In this document: piece by piece, positions 25,634 to 35,354 of the stretch
Layout of the letters: the number at the start of each line of letters is the position of its first letter
Position numbering within the stretch: position 1 is the first letter of the stretch
Source: JAPYTY01 sp036338435
Lineage (GTDB): Bacteria > Acidobacteriota > UBA6911 > RPQK01 > JADFOI01
Direction of reading: 5' to 3'
NCBI GenBank assembly: GCA_036338435.1
Contig: JAYZCG010000037.1
Location: forward strand, 37,994 to 101,993
DNA: 64,000 bases
The notes under the pieces: generated by a model
The model's input: the letters and a program-made list of their open reading frames with translations, nothing else
Databases searched by the model: none
Told to the model about the DNA's origin: nothing
Program-made: the position numbers and the translations under genes

Positions 25634-28300
25634 ATGGCTGATAATAGATCGATTCCTAAATTATATGACCCAGTTGCTGTGGAAGAGAAATGGTGTAGTT
25701 GGTGGGAGGAGCATGGGTTTGCCCGTGCTGAAATTGATGCCAGCAAGCCCTACTACTCCATAGTATTACCGCCTCCCAACGTCACTGGCAGTTTGCACAT
25801 GGGGCATGCTCTCAATATCACTTTGCAGGATGTACTTATTCGCTGGAAGAGGATGCAGGGCTTTGATGTGCTCTGGTTGCCAGGTACCGATCATGCCGGT
25901 ATTGCTACACAGAACGTTGTGGAACGTCGTTTGGCTGAAGAAGGGAGACAGAGGACTGATCTAGGACGGGAGCAGTTTGAAAAAATAGTTTGGGATTGGA
26001 AGGATAAAGCTGAAGAGGACATTCTGAATCAGGTTAGGCGACTGGGTTGTTCATGTGACTGGAGTCGTCAGAGATTCACTTTAGATGAAGGGCTTTCACG
26101 TGCAGTTCGAGAAGTATTTGTCCGACTCTATGAGGACGGTTTGATTTACCGGGGGGAATATCTTGTCAACTGGTGCCCACGCTGTACTACTGCCATCTCC
26201 GATTTGGAAGTAGAATATAAACCAGTTCCGGGAAAGCTCTGGTACATACGGTATCCACTTGAAATGAGTGGTGATGTGTTGGTGGTAGCGACCACCCGTC
26301 CGGAGACGATGCTAGGCGATACTGCTGTTGCAGTTCACCCCCATGATGAGAGATATAAACGGCTGGTGGGTAGCACCGTTGTCTTGCCACTGGTAGATCG
26401 CAAGATTCCGGTCATCGCTGATGATTTCGTAGATCAAGAGTTCGGCACGGGTACTGTTAAGATCACTCCTGGCCATGACCCCAATGATTTTGAGGCAGGT
26501 AGACGCCATCAACTTCCCATTGTAAAGGTTATTGGGGAGGACGGTTGCATGACTCAAGAAGCAGGAGTTTATGCGGGGATGGATCGCTACGAAGCCCGGG
26601 ACAAGATCATTACAGATTTGCAGGGCCAAGAGTTGATCGAGCAAGTTCAGGAATATGATCACAATGTTGGCCAATGTCAAAGATGTGAAACCGTTGTCGA
26701 ACCACTAGTTTCGAAACAGTGGTTCGTAAAGGCAAAGCCCCTTGCCGAGGTCACTGTTGAGGCAGTGAAAGCAAAACGAACTGTTTTTGTTCCTGAAAAC
26801 TATGAGCGTATTTACTTCGAGTGGATGAACAACATTCATGATTGGTGCATCAGTCGCCAACTCTGGTGGGGACATAGGATTCCTGCTTGGTATTGTGGTG
26901 ATTGCCAAAAGTTGACAGTTGCACGTGAAGTTCCGAGTAACTGTGAGTACTGCCAGAGTAACTCTTTGGAGCAAGAAACCGATGTTCTGGATACGTGGTT
27001 CAGCTCTGCTTTGTGGCCATTTTCTACCATGGGTTGGCCAGATCAGACCACAGATCTGGAGAGATATTATCCCACCACCACTTTGGTAACAGGGTTTGAC
27101 ATCATCTTTTTTTGGGTTGCACGAATGATGATGATGGGACTGAAATTCATGAATGATGTTCCTTTTCGCACCGTTCACATCAACGGACTAGTCCGGGATG
27201 AAAAGGGAAAGAAAATGTCCAAATCACGAGGGAATGTGATTAATCCACTACAGGTTATGGATGAATATGGGACGGATGCCATGCGTTTTACCCTGGCGGT
27301 CATGGCCACTCCTGGCACAGATATTCCTTTTTCTATTTCTCGGATGGCAGGATATAGAGCATTTTGTAACAAAATTTGGAATGCTGGCCGGTTTTTGTTG
27401 TTAAACCTTGAAAGCCAGGAGCCTACCTCAAAAGATGAGATGGACACTCTTAAGAAAAGCAAGCAACTAAATTTGGGTGAACGTTGGATTCTGAGCCGCT
27501 TGCAAAGAGTCATTTCAGATACAAATGACAATCTTGAAAAGTTCCGATTTCATGAAGTTAGCAATGCACTTTATCATTTCTTTTGGCACGATTTTTGTGA
27601 CTGGTTTGTGGAATACGCCAAGCTGAATATGACTAGTGTGGATCTGGAGAAGAAGAATAGAACCTGTCGAGTTGCCCTATATGTTCTAGAAGAAAGCTTG
27701 AAGTTGCTACATCCGTTTATACCCTTTATCACTGAAGAACTGTGGCATGCGCTGCCTCATTCCGGCGACTCTTTAATGCAAACTCGGTATCCAGTTGCTT
27801 GTTCTCAATGGGTAGATGTGGAAGCTGAAGAGCAGATGGTAGGCTTTCAGGAATTAGTCACAAAGATCCGCACTGCTCGCTCTGAGAACAACATCGATCC
27901 TCGGAAGAGAATCCCCATAGAGTTGGCATGCCAACAGGAGTCTAAGAGTTTTCTCGAATGGCAAATCGATCCGATCAAGAGTCTGGCCCACTTGGACCAG
28001 GTTGAGTTGGTTTCCCATCTGACAATTCAGGAAGGACAAATCCGCGGGGTTTCCCAACTGGCCGATTTTGCACTGACTCTGGGCGACATTATCGATGTGA
28101 AATCTGAGCGTCACAGGCTTACCCAGCAAATCAGCCGTAATGAAGACAATGTGCAGCGTCTTCAGAAGCAGTTGCAGAATTCGGAGTTTGTTAACAAAGC
28201 CCCGGAGAACGTAGTTGCGACTGTTCGAGAACGACATGCTGAGACAGTTGAACAACTTGAGAAACTGCGGGAGAAACTCGATGAACTTCCTCAGTCTTGA
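25634..28300 (+). CDS. valS: Valyl-tRNA synthetase
   Basis: Class I synthetase of 888 residues. LPPPNVTGSLHMGHALN carries the HIGH motif (residues 55-58), KMSKS is at 527-531, and the editing domain lies between about 150 and 330. The C-terminal end is a heptad-rich coiled-coil arm typical of ValRS. Its 3' end overlaps nadC by 20 bases. Confidence 0.97.
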   Translation: MADNRSIPKLYDPVAVEEKWCSWWEEHGFARAEIDASKPYYSIVLPPPNVTGSLHMGHALNITLQDVLIRWKRMQGFDVLWLPGTDHAGIATQNVVERRLAEEGRQRTDLGREQFEKIVWDWKDKAEEDILNQVRRLGCSCDWSRQRFTLDEGLSRAVREVFVRLYEDGLIYRGEYLVNWCPRCTTAISDLEVEYKPVPGKLWYIRYPLEMSGDVLVVATTRPETMLGDTAVAVHPHDERYKRLVGSTVVLPLVDRKIPVIADDFVDQEFGTGTVKITPGHDPNDFEAGRRHQLPIVKVIGEDGCMTQEAGVYAGMDRYEARDKIITDLQGQELIEQVQEYDHNVGQCQRCETVVEPLVSKQWFVKAKPLAEVTVEAVKAKRTVFVPENYERIYFEWMNNIHDWCISRQLWWGHRIPAWYCGDCQKLTVAREVPSNCEYCQSNSLEQETDVLDTWFSSALWPFSTMGWPDQTTDLERYYPTTTLVTGFDIIFFWVARMMMMGLKFMNDVPFRTVHINGLVRDEKGKKMSKSRGNVINPLQVMDEYGTDAMRFTLAVMATPGTDIPFSISRMAGYRAFCNKIWNAGRFLLLNLESQEPTSKDEMDTLKKSKQLNLGERWILSRLQRVISDTNDNLEKFRFHEVSNALYHFFWHDFCDWFVEYAKLNMTSVDLEKKNRTCRVALYVLEESLKLLHPFIPFITEELWHALPHSGDSLMQTRYPVACSQWVDVEAEEQMVGFQELVTKIRTARSENNIDPRKRIPIELACQQESKSFLEWQIDPIKSLAHLDQVELVSHLTIQEGQIRGVSQLADFALTLGDIIDVKSERHRLTQQISRNEDNVQRLQKQLQNSEFVNKAPENVVATVRERHAETVEQLEKLREKLDELPQS

Positions 28301-29135
28301 CCCTTTGTTGCGGCAGGCCTTAGCTGAGGACCTGGGAAGAGGAGATGTCACCACTGATGCAATTTTAGGGCTGACGGATATCTCAAAATTGGATGTAACA
28401 AGATTTCAGGCGACTTTGACGGCCAAGGAAGAGCTTGTTCTTGCCGGATGGCCTATCTTCGTTAGGATATTTGAACTTTTGGGAAAGGTCAAAGCTCAAA
28501 CTCGTTTTGAGGAAGGAGCCACAGTATCCTCGGGAGACATCGTGGGAACATTGGAGGGAGCGGGTTCTTTGTTGCTGACGGGCGAGCGTGTAGCCCTGAA
28601 CTTTTTGCAGCGGATGTGTGGAATTGCCACATTGACTCAAGACTATGTTAAACGAGTTGCGCATACTCAGACCAAACTTTTGGATACACGTAAAACTACG
28701 CCTTTGTGGAGAGTGTTAGAAAAGTATGCAGTCAGAATCGGTGGAGGGCACAATCATAGATCTGGTCTAGATGACGGGATTCTCATTAAGGAAAATCATG
28801 TAACTGTTGCAGGAGGGATAAAAGAGGCCATTGAGGCCTGTCGCAATTCTGTGCATCATCTCCAGAAGATCGAAGTCGAGGTAAGGAACTCTGAGGAGAT
28901 AATGCAAGCTCTTAGTTCAGGAGCAGATATTTTACTTCTGGACAATATGACGCCAGAACAGGTTCATGAAGCAGTGAAGATGGTTAAGTCACGTTGTGTA
29001 ATTGAGATCTCGGGAGGAGTTAATACAGACAACGTTGTACGGTATGCTGAAGCAGGAGCTGACTTTGTTTCCTTGGGGATTTTAACGCATTCATCTCCTT
29101 CATCAGATCTAAGTCTTATTCTGGAAATCAGATGA
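28281..29135 (+). CDS. nadC: Nicotinate-nucleotide pyrophosphorylase (quinolinate phosphoribosyltransferase)
   Basis: De novo NAD synthesis: quinolinate plus PRPP to nicotinate mononucleotide. The motifs LDTRKTTPLWR, RIGGGHNHRSGLDDGILIKENH and EIEVSGGV-like EISGGV are seen. The ATG at 28281 (MNFLSLDPLLRQALAEDLG) is chosen since it matches the family N-terminus and has GGGAG upstream; a longer frame from 28215 would lie deep inside valS. 284 residues. Overlaps birA by four bases. Confidence 0.94.
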   Translation: MNFLSLDPLLRQALAEDLGRGDVTTDAILGLTDISKLDVTRFQATLTAKEELVLAGWPIFVRIFELLGKVKAQTRFEEGATVSSGDIVGTLEGAGSLLLTGERVALNFLQRMCGIATLTQDYVKRVAHTQTKLLDTRKTTPLWRVLEKYAVRIGGGHNHRSGLDDGILIKENHVTVAGGIKEAIEACRNSVHHLQKIEVEVRNSEEIMQALSSGADILLLDNMTPEQVHEAVKMVKSRCVIEISGGVNTDNVVRYAEAGADFVSLGILTHSSPSSDLSLILEIR

Positions 29136-29752
29136 AAACTGTGACACAGGGGATCGGTCCGTTCTTCAAGAAGTTTGACTATCTCGAAAGCATCGATTCG
29201 ACCAACGAATATTTGAAGTCTTATGTAGCTGAAGGGGAGCCGAGGATTGTAGTGGCAGGAGAGCAAACGGCCGGGAAAGGACGGTATTCTCGCAGATGGT
29301 ATTCTCCGCTTGGAAAGGGGTTGTATGTGTCGTATTTACTGTACCCTGGATGGCATATTGGTCGGATTCCTTTCCTAGAGATGTTAGCGGGATTGGCGGT
29401 TGTCGGTGCCGTTGTAAAAACAGCACCGACCACTTTTTCAGTCAAACTCAAGCGTCCCAATGATGTCTACATTTCAGGGAAAAAAGTCTGTGGGGTTCTA
29501 ACTGAAACAAGCACATCCCAGAATCAGATTTTATGGGCCATCATTGGGATTGGAGTTAATCTCTATCAGAAGGAATTTCCAGGAGATTTAGACCGAACGG
29601 CCACCTCACTGAGAGCACAAGGTTTGAGTGTAAATGACCCTCTCGATTTCTGCGAAATTCTGACTCAAGAATTGCAACATCTGTATGGAGAACTGACAGA
29701 AGGGCGATGGAAACATCTTCAGGACAAATTCGAAAACTTGCTTTTAAGTTAA
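29132..29752 (+). CDS. birA: Biotin--protein ligase (monofunctional, short)
   Basis: Attaches biotin to the carboxyl carrier protein. The biotinyl-AMP loop is AGKGRYSRRWYSP, the catalytic lysine region KLKRPNDVYISGKKVCGVL, and IIGIGVN follows. At 206 residues there is no N-terminal DNA-binding domain and the C-terminal SH3-like domain looks reduced, so this is a ligase without repressor function. Start in an ATGA overlap with nadC. Confidence 0.88.
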   Translation: MKTVTQGIGPFFKKFDYLESIDSTNEYLKSYVAEGEPRIVVAGEQTAGKGRYSRRWYSPLGKGLYVSYLLYPGWHIGRIPFLEMLAGLAVVGAVVKTAPTTFSVKLKRPNDVYISGKKVCGVLTETSTSQNQILWAIIGIGVNLYQKEFPGDLDRTATSLRAQGLSVNDPLDFCEILTQELQHLYGELTEGRWKHLQDKFENLLLS

Positions 29753-29759
29753 CAGGAAT

Positions 29760-30704
29760 ATGAATGTTTTTAGCCATTGGGAATCAAGTTACTATAAGCG
29801 GCTGAAGAAAGCACTTGCAGTCACCAAGGACACGATAAGTCAGCAAATAAGCGGAATAATAGGTGGGGCGGATAGTCCTATCACCGCAAGTCATCTAGAA
29901 GAGCTAGAAAACATCTTGATTGGTGCCGACATCGGAGTTCAGACTAGCCTAGCAATACTTGAAGAAATCCGAGAAAAAGTTCGTGGGATGACGGCTATAT
30001 CAGAAAATCAAGTAAGAAGAATGATCCAAGATCAGATTTTGAACATTCTCAAGACTGTGCAGAACGTAGATACAGAAAACATACAGACAATTCGACCCCA
30101 CGTGGTCTTTGTAGTGGGTGTCAACGGTGTTGGCAAAACGACGACGGTTGGCAAACTAGCACATCTCTTTCAACAGGAGGGGAAAAATGTATTGGTGTGT
30201 GCGGCAGATACTTTTCGTGCAGCTGCAACCGAACAGTTGGAAATATGGGCCGACCACACCGGGGCTGATATTGTGAAACAAGATGAAGGGACTGATCCAT
30301 CTGCAGTTCTTTTTGATGCAATGGCGGTGGCTCGTGCCAGAGATAAGGACGTGCTGGTTGTGGACACTGCTGGGCGTCTTCATACCAATACAAATCTACT
30401 GGAGGAGCTAAAGAAAATGCGGCGTGTAGCCGCTCGGGAAATTAATGGAGCTCCTCATGAGGTATACCTAGTTTTGGATGCTACGACAGGACAAAATGGT
30501 CTGAGTCAGGCTCGAGAGTTTTTCAAGCAGATTGGAATCACAGGGATTATTGTTGCTAAGTTAGATGGTACTGCCAAGGGAGGTATCGTCATTGCCATTG
30601 CCCGAGAACTCAAAATTCCAATCTGCTACGTGGGCATAGGGGAACAGCAAGAAGATCTGATCCCATTTTCAGGAGAAGCTTTCGCCAGGTCCCTGGCCTT
30701 TTAG
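29760..30704 (+). CDS. ftsY: Signal recognition particle receptor FtsY
   Basis: GTPase that docks SRP-ribosome complexes at the membrane. An N domain of four helices is followed by the G domain with GVNGVGKTTTVGKLA, DTFRAAATEQL, DTAGRL and AKLDGTAKGG. 314 residues; the acidic A domain of E. coli FtsY is missing, as in many bacteria. It ends the aroC-ftsY plus-strand run; the rhomboid gene converges on it. Confidence 0.95.
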   Translation: MNVFSHWESSYYKRLKKALAVTKDTISQQISGIIGGADSPITASHLEELENILIGADIGVQTSLAILEEIREKVRGMTAISENQVRRMIQDQILNILKTVQNVDTENIQTIRPHVVFVVGVNGVGKTTTVGKLAHLFQQEGKNVLVCAADTFRAAATEQLEIWADHTGADIVKQDEGTDPSAVLFDAMAVARARDKDVLVVDTAGRLHTNTNLLEELKKMRRVAAREINGAPHEVYLVLDATTGQNGLSQAREFFKQIGITGIIVAKLDGTAKGGIVIAIARELKIPICYVGIGEQQEDLIPFSGEAFARSLAF

Positions 30705-30779
30705 CCGGTAAAAATATGCCTTCTCGTAGTAGCACTCTCTTACAGCATATCTGAGCGGAATGGACGGTGTGTTTGTGCC

Positions 30780-31466
30780 CTATCTTTGTCGGGGTCGGTT
30801 GCTGAATAATGCGATCAAAAAGATGCCCGAAATGAATCCTCCAATGTGAGCCCACCAGGCTACTCCACCCATTACATTGGTGGCCGATCCGATCGCTGCT
30901 GTTCCGTTAAAGAGTTGGACAACAAACCAAAATCCTAGGACCAATATGGCTGGGAGTTCTACCACTGGCCAGATGATGAAGAAAGGCAACAGCGTGAGGA
31001 CACGTGCAAATGGATAGCTAATCAGATAGGCACCTAGGATACCCGCTACAGCACCACTTGCTCCGATTGTGGGAACTGGGCTGTCAATGTTGAAAATAAT
31101 GTGTGTAACACCAGCTAGAATACCGCACAAAAGATAGAAAAACAGAAACCTAATCGGGCCCATTCGGTCTTCTACATTGTCGCCGAATATCCACAAAAAC
31201 CATATGTTGCCTAGTAGATGAACAAAACCCGCATGTAGAACGATCGAAGTCAATATTGAGATAGTTACCTCTGTCAAGACCACTGGAGGGTTGTGTCCGA
31301 CCAGCTGGAGTTTAGAGGGGATGACACCATAAGTGCCAATCAGGTTGTTGAATCCCTCCCGGGACAGAGACAACTCGTATATGAAGACCACCACATTGGC
31401 CAGGATAAGCGTAATCGTCATTAGGGGGAAGCGACGTGAGGGAACACTGTCCTTAAAGGGGATCAT
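30780..31466 (-). CDS. Rhomboid-family intramembrane serine protease
   Basis: A 228-residue protein with about six helices. The catalytic dyad is visible: GASGAVAG with Ser137 and WWAHIGGF with His207; HLLGNIWFLW supplies the conserved Asn87. The C-terminus is short. Substrates unknown. It is the last gene of a minus-strand group after serA (26 bases apart). Confidence 0.9.
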   Translation of the reverse strand: MIPFKDSVPSRRFPLMTITLILANVVVFIYELSLSREGFNNLIGTYGVIPSKLQLVGHNPPVVLTEVTISILTSIVLHAGFVHLLGNIWFLWIFGDNVEDRMGPIRFLFFYLLCGILAGVTHIIFNIDSPVPTIGASGAVAGILGAYLISYPFARVLTLLPFFIIWPVVELPAILVLGFWFVVQLFNGTAAIGSATNVMGGVAWWAHIGGFISGIFLIALFSNRPRQR

Positions 31467-31492
31467 TGTTCAAAAGGAGCTGGTCTTGCTTC

Positions 31493-33073
31493 CTATAGGT
31501 GGATGAGCTGGGTAAACTTTATGGCTGGGATATTATGTATTTTCTCTAATGTATCTTCCGGTATTTCACCGTCTGTGTTGACGACTCCTATGGCGTGAGA
31601 TTGATCACCATCTCGTCCCAAAACAAAGGAGGCGATGTTGATCTTTGCATTTCCCAGGATCATACCAACCTGTCCAATGACTCCGGGAGTGTCTTCGTTG
31701 CGGATAAAGAGAATTTGGTTGCCAAGCTCAGTTTCCACAGGGATACCATCAATCGAGACCAAACGAAGATTGCCCCGATGTAATATAGCTCCTTCGATCC
31801 ACTCGGTCTTTTCATGTGATCGTAACTGGATGCTAATCAGATTGCTGTAACTACGCTGTCGACTACTCACGGTCTCAATGATGGAAATACCACGTTCCTT
31901 TGCATGATTCCGAGCGTTGATTAGGTTAATCTCCTCCGAGAGCATAGGGTTTAGGAGTGCCTTTAAAATATAATTGCTGATGGGTTTGTAATTTAATTGT
32001 GCTAGGTTACCGTAGTATCGAATGCCTACCTCGGAAATTCTGATTTCTGAAATCTGCGAGATGAAAGAACCCAGTTTTTCTCCCAAACTGACATATGGTT
32101 GGATCTGATCCAGTTCTTTGCCGCTCATTGAGGGGAAATTGACCGCATTCAGAATCACTTTTTGCTGTAAATAAGTGGTCACCTGTCGGACAATATCGTA
32201 TCCCACCTTGGACTGAGCTTCGACGGTGGAGCCGGCAATATGGGGGGTGAGAAGTGTTCGGTCTGAGGAGAGTAGGCGTGGACTAATGTTTGGTTCGTCC
32301 TCAAAAACATCCAATCCGGCCCCCCCTAGGTGCCCCTTCTCGAGTGCATTGGCCAAGTCTTCCTCGACCACCAGTCCTCCTCGAGCTGCGTTGATTAATA
32401 GGGCCCCCTTCTTCATCTGCTTAAACGTGCTTTCGCACATGAGGGACTGGGTTTTGTCATTTAATGGGAGGTGCAGACTAACGAAGTCAGCGCGCGACAG
32501 AACATCTTTGAGAGAGCAGAGTTCAATACCCAGGTCGTCGACGTATTCTTCGCCCACAAAGGGATCATGTGCCAGTACTGTCATGTGAAAGGATTGCGCA
32601 CGTTGGGCTAGTATAGAGCCAATTTTACCCAATCCTAAAACGCCTAATACCTTCCCTTGAAGTTCCTGACCAACAAATTTTTTTTTGTTCCAATCACCTG
32701 CTCTCAAAGAGGAATTGGCAAGAGGAATTTTCCGTGCCAGTGACATCAACAGGGCAAAAGCATGTTCGGCTGCGCTAGTGCTATTGCCACCTGGAGTATT
32801 CATCACCACCACACCTTTGTGGGTGGCCGCCTCTAGATCAATGTTATCAACACCCGCACCTGCACGTCCGATAACTCGCAGAGTAGTAGCCGCTTGGAGC
32901 ACCTCAGAGGTCACTTGCGTCTTGCTACGGATGATCAGTCCTTCAGCGTCCCCAATGCTTGAGAGCAGGGCAGTGGGGGAAAGCTCCGGTTGATAGGCTA
33001 CTTCAATGCCCGATTGACTATTGAGATAGTCAAGGCCATCCTGTGAAATAGGATCAGTTATTAGAATCTTCAT
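31493..33073 (-). CDS. serA: D-3-phosphoglycerate dehydrogenase
   Basis: First step of serine synthesis. NAD-binding VLGLGKIGSILAQRA, catalytic Arg in NAARGGLV, Glu in DVFEDEP and His in TPHIAGST are present. After the catalytic part come the intervening ASB domain (about residues 310-440) and a C-terminal ACT domain (NEDTPGVIGQVGMILGNAKI) for serine feedback. 526 residues, the long form. It follows the aminotransferase gene, which would supply the next step. Confidence 0.95.
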   Translation of the reverse strand: MKILITDPISQDGLDYLNSQSGIEVAYQPELSPTALLSSIGDAEGLIIRSKTQVTSEVLQAATTLRVIGRAGAGVDNIDLEAATHKGVVVMNTPGGNSTSAAEHAFALLMSLARKIPLANSSLRAGDWNKKKFVGQELQGKVLGVLGLGKIGSILAQRAQSFHMTVLAHDPFVGEEYVDDLGIELCSLKDVLSRADFVSLHLPLNDKTQSLMCESTFKQMKKGALLINAARGGLVVEEDLANALEKGHLGGAGLDVFEDEPNISPRLLSSDRTLLTPHIAGSTVEAQSKVGYDIVRQVTTYLQQKVILNAVNFPSMSGKELDQIQPYVSLGEKLGSFISQISEIRISEVGIRYYGNLAQLNYKPISNYILKALLNPMLSEEINLINARNHAKERGISIIETVSSRQRSYSNLISIQLRSHEKTEWIEGAILHRGNLRLVSIDGIPVETELGNQILFIRNEDTPGVIGQVGMILGNAKINIASFVLGRDGDQSHAIGVVNTDGEIPEDTLEKIHNIPAIKFTQLIHL

Positions 33074-33104
33074 TTATCCCGTCATCCAGTGTGCCAGTCG
33101 ATTG

Positions 33105-34247
33105 TTATTTCTTGGTTGCTTCGGCCATAGCCGCTTGCAGTCCAGCTCCCGGCTTAATTTCTGCTCCCATTTTCAGCAAACAGAGTTCAATAGAGGCCAA
33201 CACAGAAAAAACATCGAGCAGATCAAAATTGCCTAGATGGGCAATGCGCACAATTTTATGTTTTAGGTCTCCCTGGCCACCCGCAATTTTAATACCGAAA
33301 TCTTTTTCGAGATGTTCCCCGAGTTCGATAGAAGATACATTAGCAGGAGGAAATGCAGCGGTGACGGCATTGGCTGGAGAAGAGGAAAGTAGTTTGAATC
33401 CCAATGCTTCGAGGCCCTCACGAGTAACCCGAGCCATCAATTCTGTCTCAGTTAATACCTGATCAAGACCTTGGGCAAGTATTTCCCTGGTGGTTTCGCT
33501 CAGGCCAATGATTAGTGAGATTGCTGGAGTAAAAGCACTTTGTCCTGTGCGTTGTTGCGCTACTTCTTTGGTTAGGTTGAAGTAGTAAGGTTGCGAAGGG
33601 TTGGCATCAATTTTCTCGAGGGCCCTAGAACTTAAAGTTAGAAAGGAAAGTCCTGGGGGTAAAGCAAAGGACTTTTGAGATCCACTGATCACGACATCAA
33701 GTCCCCATAGGTCAGTTTCCACGGGCTGGGTGAGTAGTGCCGTAATGGCATCGACCACGATCAATACTTGAGGGAATTCATCGTGAATGGATTCCGCGAT
33801 CTGCTCCAGATTGTGAGCAGTGCCCGTTGACGTTTCACATCCCTGAATAAAAACTGTCCCAATATTTGGGTTGTGTCCTAGCGTCTGGCATATTTCTTCT
33901 GGCGAAGCAGCCTGACCACTCTTTTTCTCGATCGAGTGACAAGGGATATTATGTGTTTGGCACAGTTCTACCCAGCGTTGTCCAAACTTTCCTGCTACAA
34001 CGGCAAGCGCTTGGTCTTTAGAGCAAAGTAAATTTGCAACGGCAGCCTCCATAGCTCCGGTTCCTGATGAGGTTAAAATGACAACGTCATTTTGTGTTTT
34101 AAAGATCGTCTGTAAATTCTGTCGTGTCTCCAGTAAAAGCTCTTTAAACTGTGGCGTTCGATGGTGCAGTATTGGGCGTGACATAGCCAACTGAGCTTCC
34201 GACATCAGCGGTGTTGGTCCCGGAGTGAAAAGTCGCACCTTCCGCAT
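33105..34247 (-). CDS. Class V aminotransferase (serine--pyruvate / alanine--glyoxylate type)
   Basis: A 380-residue PLP enzyme of the alanine-glyoxylate/serine-pyruvate family: FTPGPTPL at the N-terminus, TSSGTGAMEAAVANL, VDAITALL and the PLP lysine in SGSQKSFALPPGLSF. Directly upstream of serA, so it may act as the phosphoserine aminotransferase of this organism or link serine with glyoxylate; a classical SerC is not in the window. Substrate is inferred from the neighbour. Confidence 0.87.
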   Translation of the reverse strand: MRKVRLFTPGPTPLMSEAQLAMSRPILHHRTPQFKELLLETRQNLQTIFKTQNDVVILTSSGTGAMEAAVANLLCSKDQALAVVAGKFGQRWVELCQTHNIPCHSIEKKSGQAASPEEICQTLGHNPNIGTVFIQGCETSTGTAHNLEQIAESIHDEFPQVLIVVDAITALLTQPVETDLWGLDVVISGSQKSFALPPGLSFLTLSSRALEKIDANPSQPYYFNLTKEVAQQRTGQSAFTPAISLIIGLSETTREILAQGLDQVLTETELMARVTREGLEALGFKLLSSSPANAVTAAFPPANVSSIELGEHLEKDFGIKIAGGQGDLKHKIVRIAHLGNFDLLDVFSVLASIELCLLKMGAEIKPGAGLQAAMAEATKK

Positions 34248-34355
34248 CGGGCAATCATACTACAAACAACGGAGTGGAGTGGATCCATCTCCTGTATCTC
34301 CGTTAAGAATATTCTTTTCTGATCCTTGAGAGGAGTGAGATTATGGCGTGTAATC

Positions 34356-34385
34356 TTGACCTGATCCTGGGTTCTTCCTTATGAT
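34356..34385 (+). promoter_or_regulatory. Promoter before the DUF6677-like gene
   Basis: TTGACC (34356-34361), 18-base spacer, TATGAT (34380-34385). The -10 ends nine bases before the ATG at 34395 and no Shine-Dalgarno sequence is seen, so the mRNA is probably leaderless or nearly so. Confidence 0.6.
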
Positions 34386-34394
34386 CAAGTCTTC

Positions 34395-34757
34395 ATGCTT
34401 TTAACTATTTGGATTTGTGTTGTCGCGTGGTTTGTGCCGGGTGCCGGCCATGTATTGCTCAAGAGATGGAGGCGAGGAGTTGTTTTTTGGATTGCTCTAA
34501 TGGTCTTGTTTGTCTGTGGGCTGATGATGGATGGCAGGCTTTTTGGTCTTACTCCTGGTTTCTTTGGGATTCTTAAGTTTGCCGCTGATGCTGGGATTGG
34601 CCTACCGTACATATTGGCTATTTTTGCGGGATGGGGAAGGGGGGACGTCACTAGTTATGCTTATGAGTACGGAAATACTTTTCTATTTACGGCTGGCTTA
34701 TTGAATATGCTTTTGGTTGTTGATGTCTTTGATATATCTCAAGGCAGAAAACAATGA
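34395..34757 (+). CDS. Small multi-pass membrane protein (DUF6677-like)
   Basis: A 120-residue protein with about four hydrophobic segments. The PGAGHVLLKRWRRGVVFW segment, followed by GLMMDGRLFGL and a C-terminal hydrophobic LLNMLLVVDVFD, resembles TM2-like/DUF6677 proteins as I recall them. Function unknown. It overlaps the next tiny gene by four bases (ATGA) and begins a plus-strand group of membrane proteins. Confidence 0.7.
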   Translation: MLLTIWICVVAWFVPGAGHVLLKRWRRGVVFWIALMVLFVCGLMMDGRLFGLTPGFFGILKFAADAGIGLPYILAIFAGWGRGDVTSYAYEYGNTFLFTAGLLNMLLVVDVFDISQGRKQ

Positions 34758-34921
34758 ACCACTACACCGCTATCTTAATCTTATCCTTGTGCATAGCTTC
34801 GGTGTTTACCTTGATCGTCAACGAGTCTGCGGGGGAGCGGATTCGCTACTTTCTGAAGCTCATGGGCTATATGACATTGGGATCATTTTTTGCCGCTTGG
34901 ATCATGTACGCTATCACCTAG
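34754..34921 (+). CDS. Tiny membrane protein, 55 residues
   Basis: Starts in an ATGA overlap with the preceding gene. Two hydrophobic stretches (about residues 4-22 and 36-54) flank a charged centre with NESAGERIRYF. The coupled start and good hydrophobic pattern support a real gene. I do not recognise the family; the two genes are probably partners. Confidence 0.6.
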   Translation: MNHYTAILILSLCIASVFTLIVNESAGERIRYFLKLMGYMTLGSFFAAWIMYAIT

Positions 34922-34948
34922 TCAAGGAGCGCGTACAAGTTCTTAACT

Positions 34949-35329
34949 ATGGTAGATCAATGGATCAAGCACATCGACCACTGGGGGCCTGCGGTTGTTT
35001 GTGCCGCGCTGATCTTTTGGTTTTCCCATCAAAGTGATCCTCCCGGTGCGGAGTGGTTTGCTGCGTACGATTATGTCGGCCATTTCTTTGAGTATGGCAT
35101 TTTTGCTTTCACATTAGTGTGGGGAGTAACTTCAAAATTAAACCATCCCCTCACTGGCAAGAGTCTAGCCTCGGTCTGTGCAGTTTCTCTCGTGTATGCC
35201 TTGAGTGATGAGTGGCATCAGCAACTGATTCCCAATCGTGAAGCTTCACTAGCAGACGTAGCCGTAGACATGCTAGGAGTTATTGCCTGTGTGATGACGG
35301 TTTGCGGGGTAAGAAAAACAAACTACTGA
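34949..35329 (+). CDS. VanZ-like membrane protein
   Basis: A 126-residue protein with four helices and VanZ-family motifs: FWFSHQSDPP, YVGHFFEYGIFAF, SDEWHQQLIPNREASLADVAVD. VanZ proteins are linked to glycopeptide resistance and envelope homeostasis, but the chemistry is unknown. Third in a run of small membrane protein genes. Confidence 0.85.
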   Translation: MVDQWIKHIDHWGPAVVCAALIFWFSHQSDPPGAEWFAAYDYVGHFFEYGIFAFTLVWGVTSKLNHPLTGKSLASVCAVSLVYALSDEWHQQLIPNREASLADVAVDMLGVIACVMTVCGVRKTNY

Positions 35330-35354
35330 TGGAGAAGCTCAACACGGCATTGGG

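Noticed and set aside
26705..27178. 157-codon minus-strand frame opposite valS
   Set aside because: Antisense shadow of a conserved synthetase; the translation is His/Cys/Pro rich and resembles no protein.
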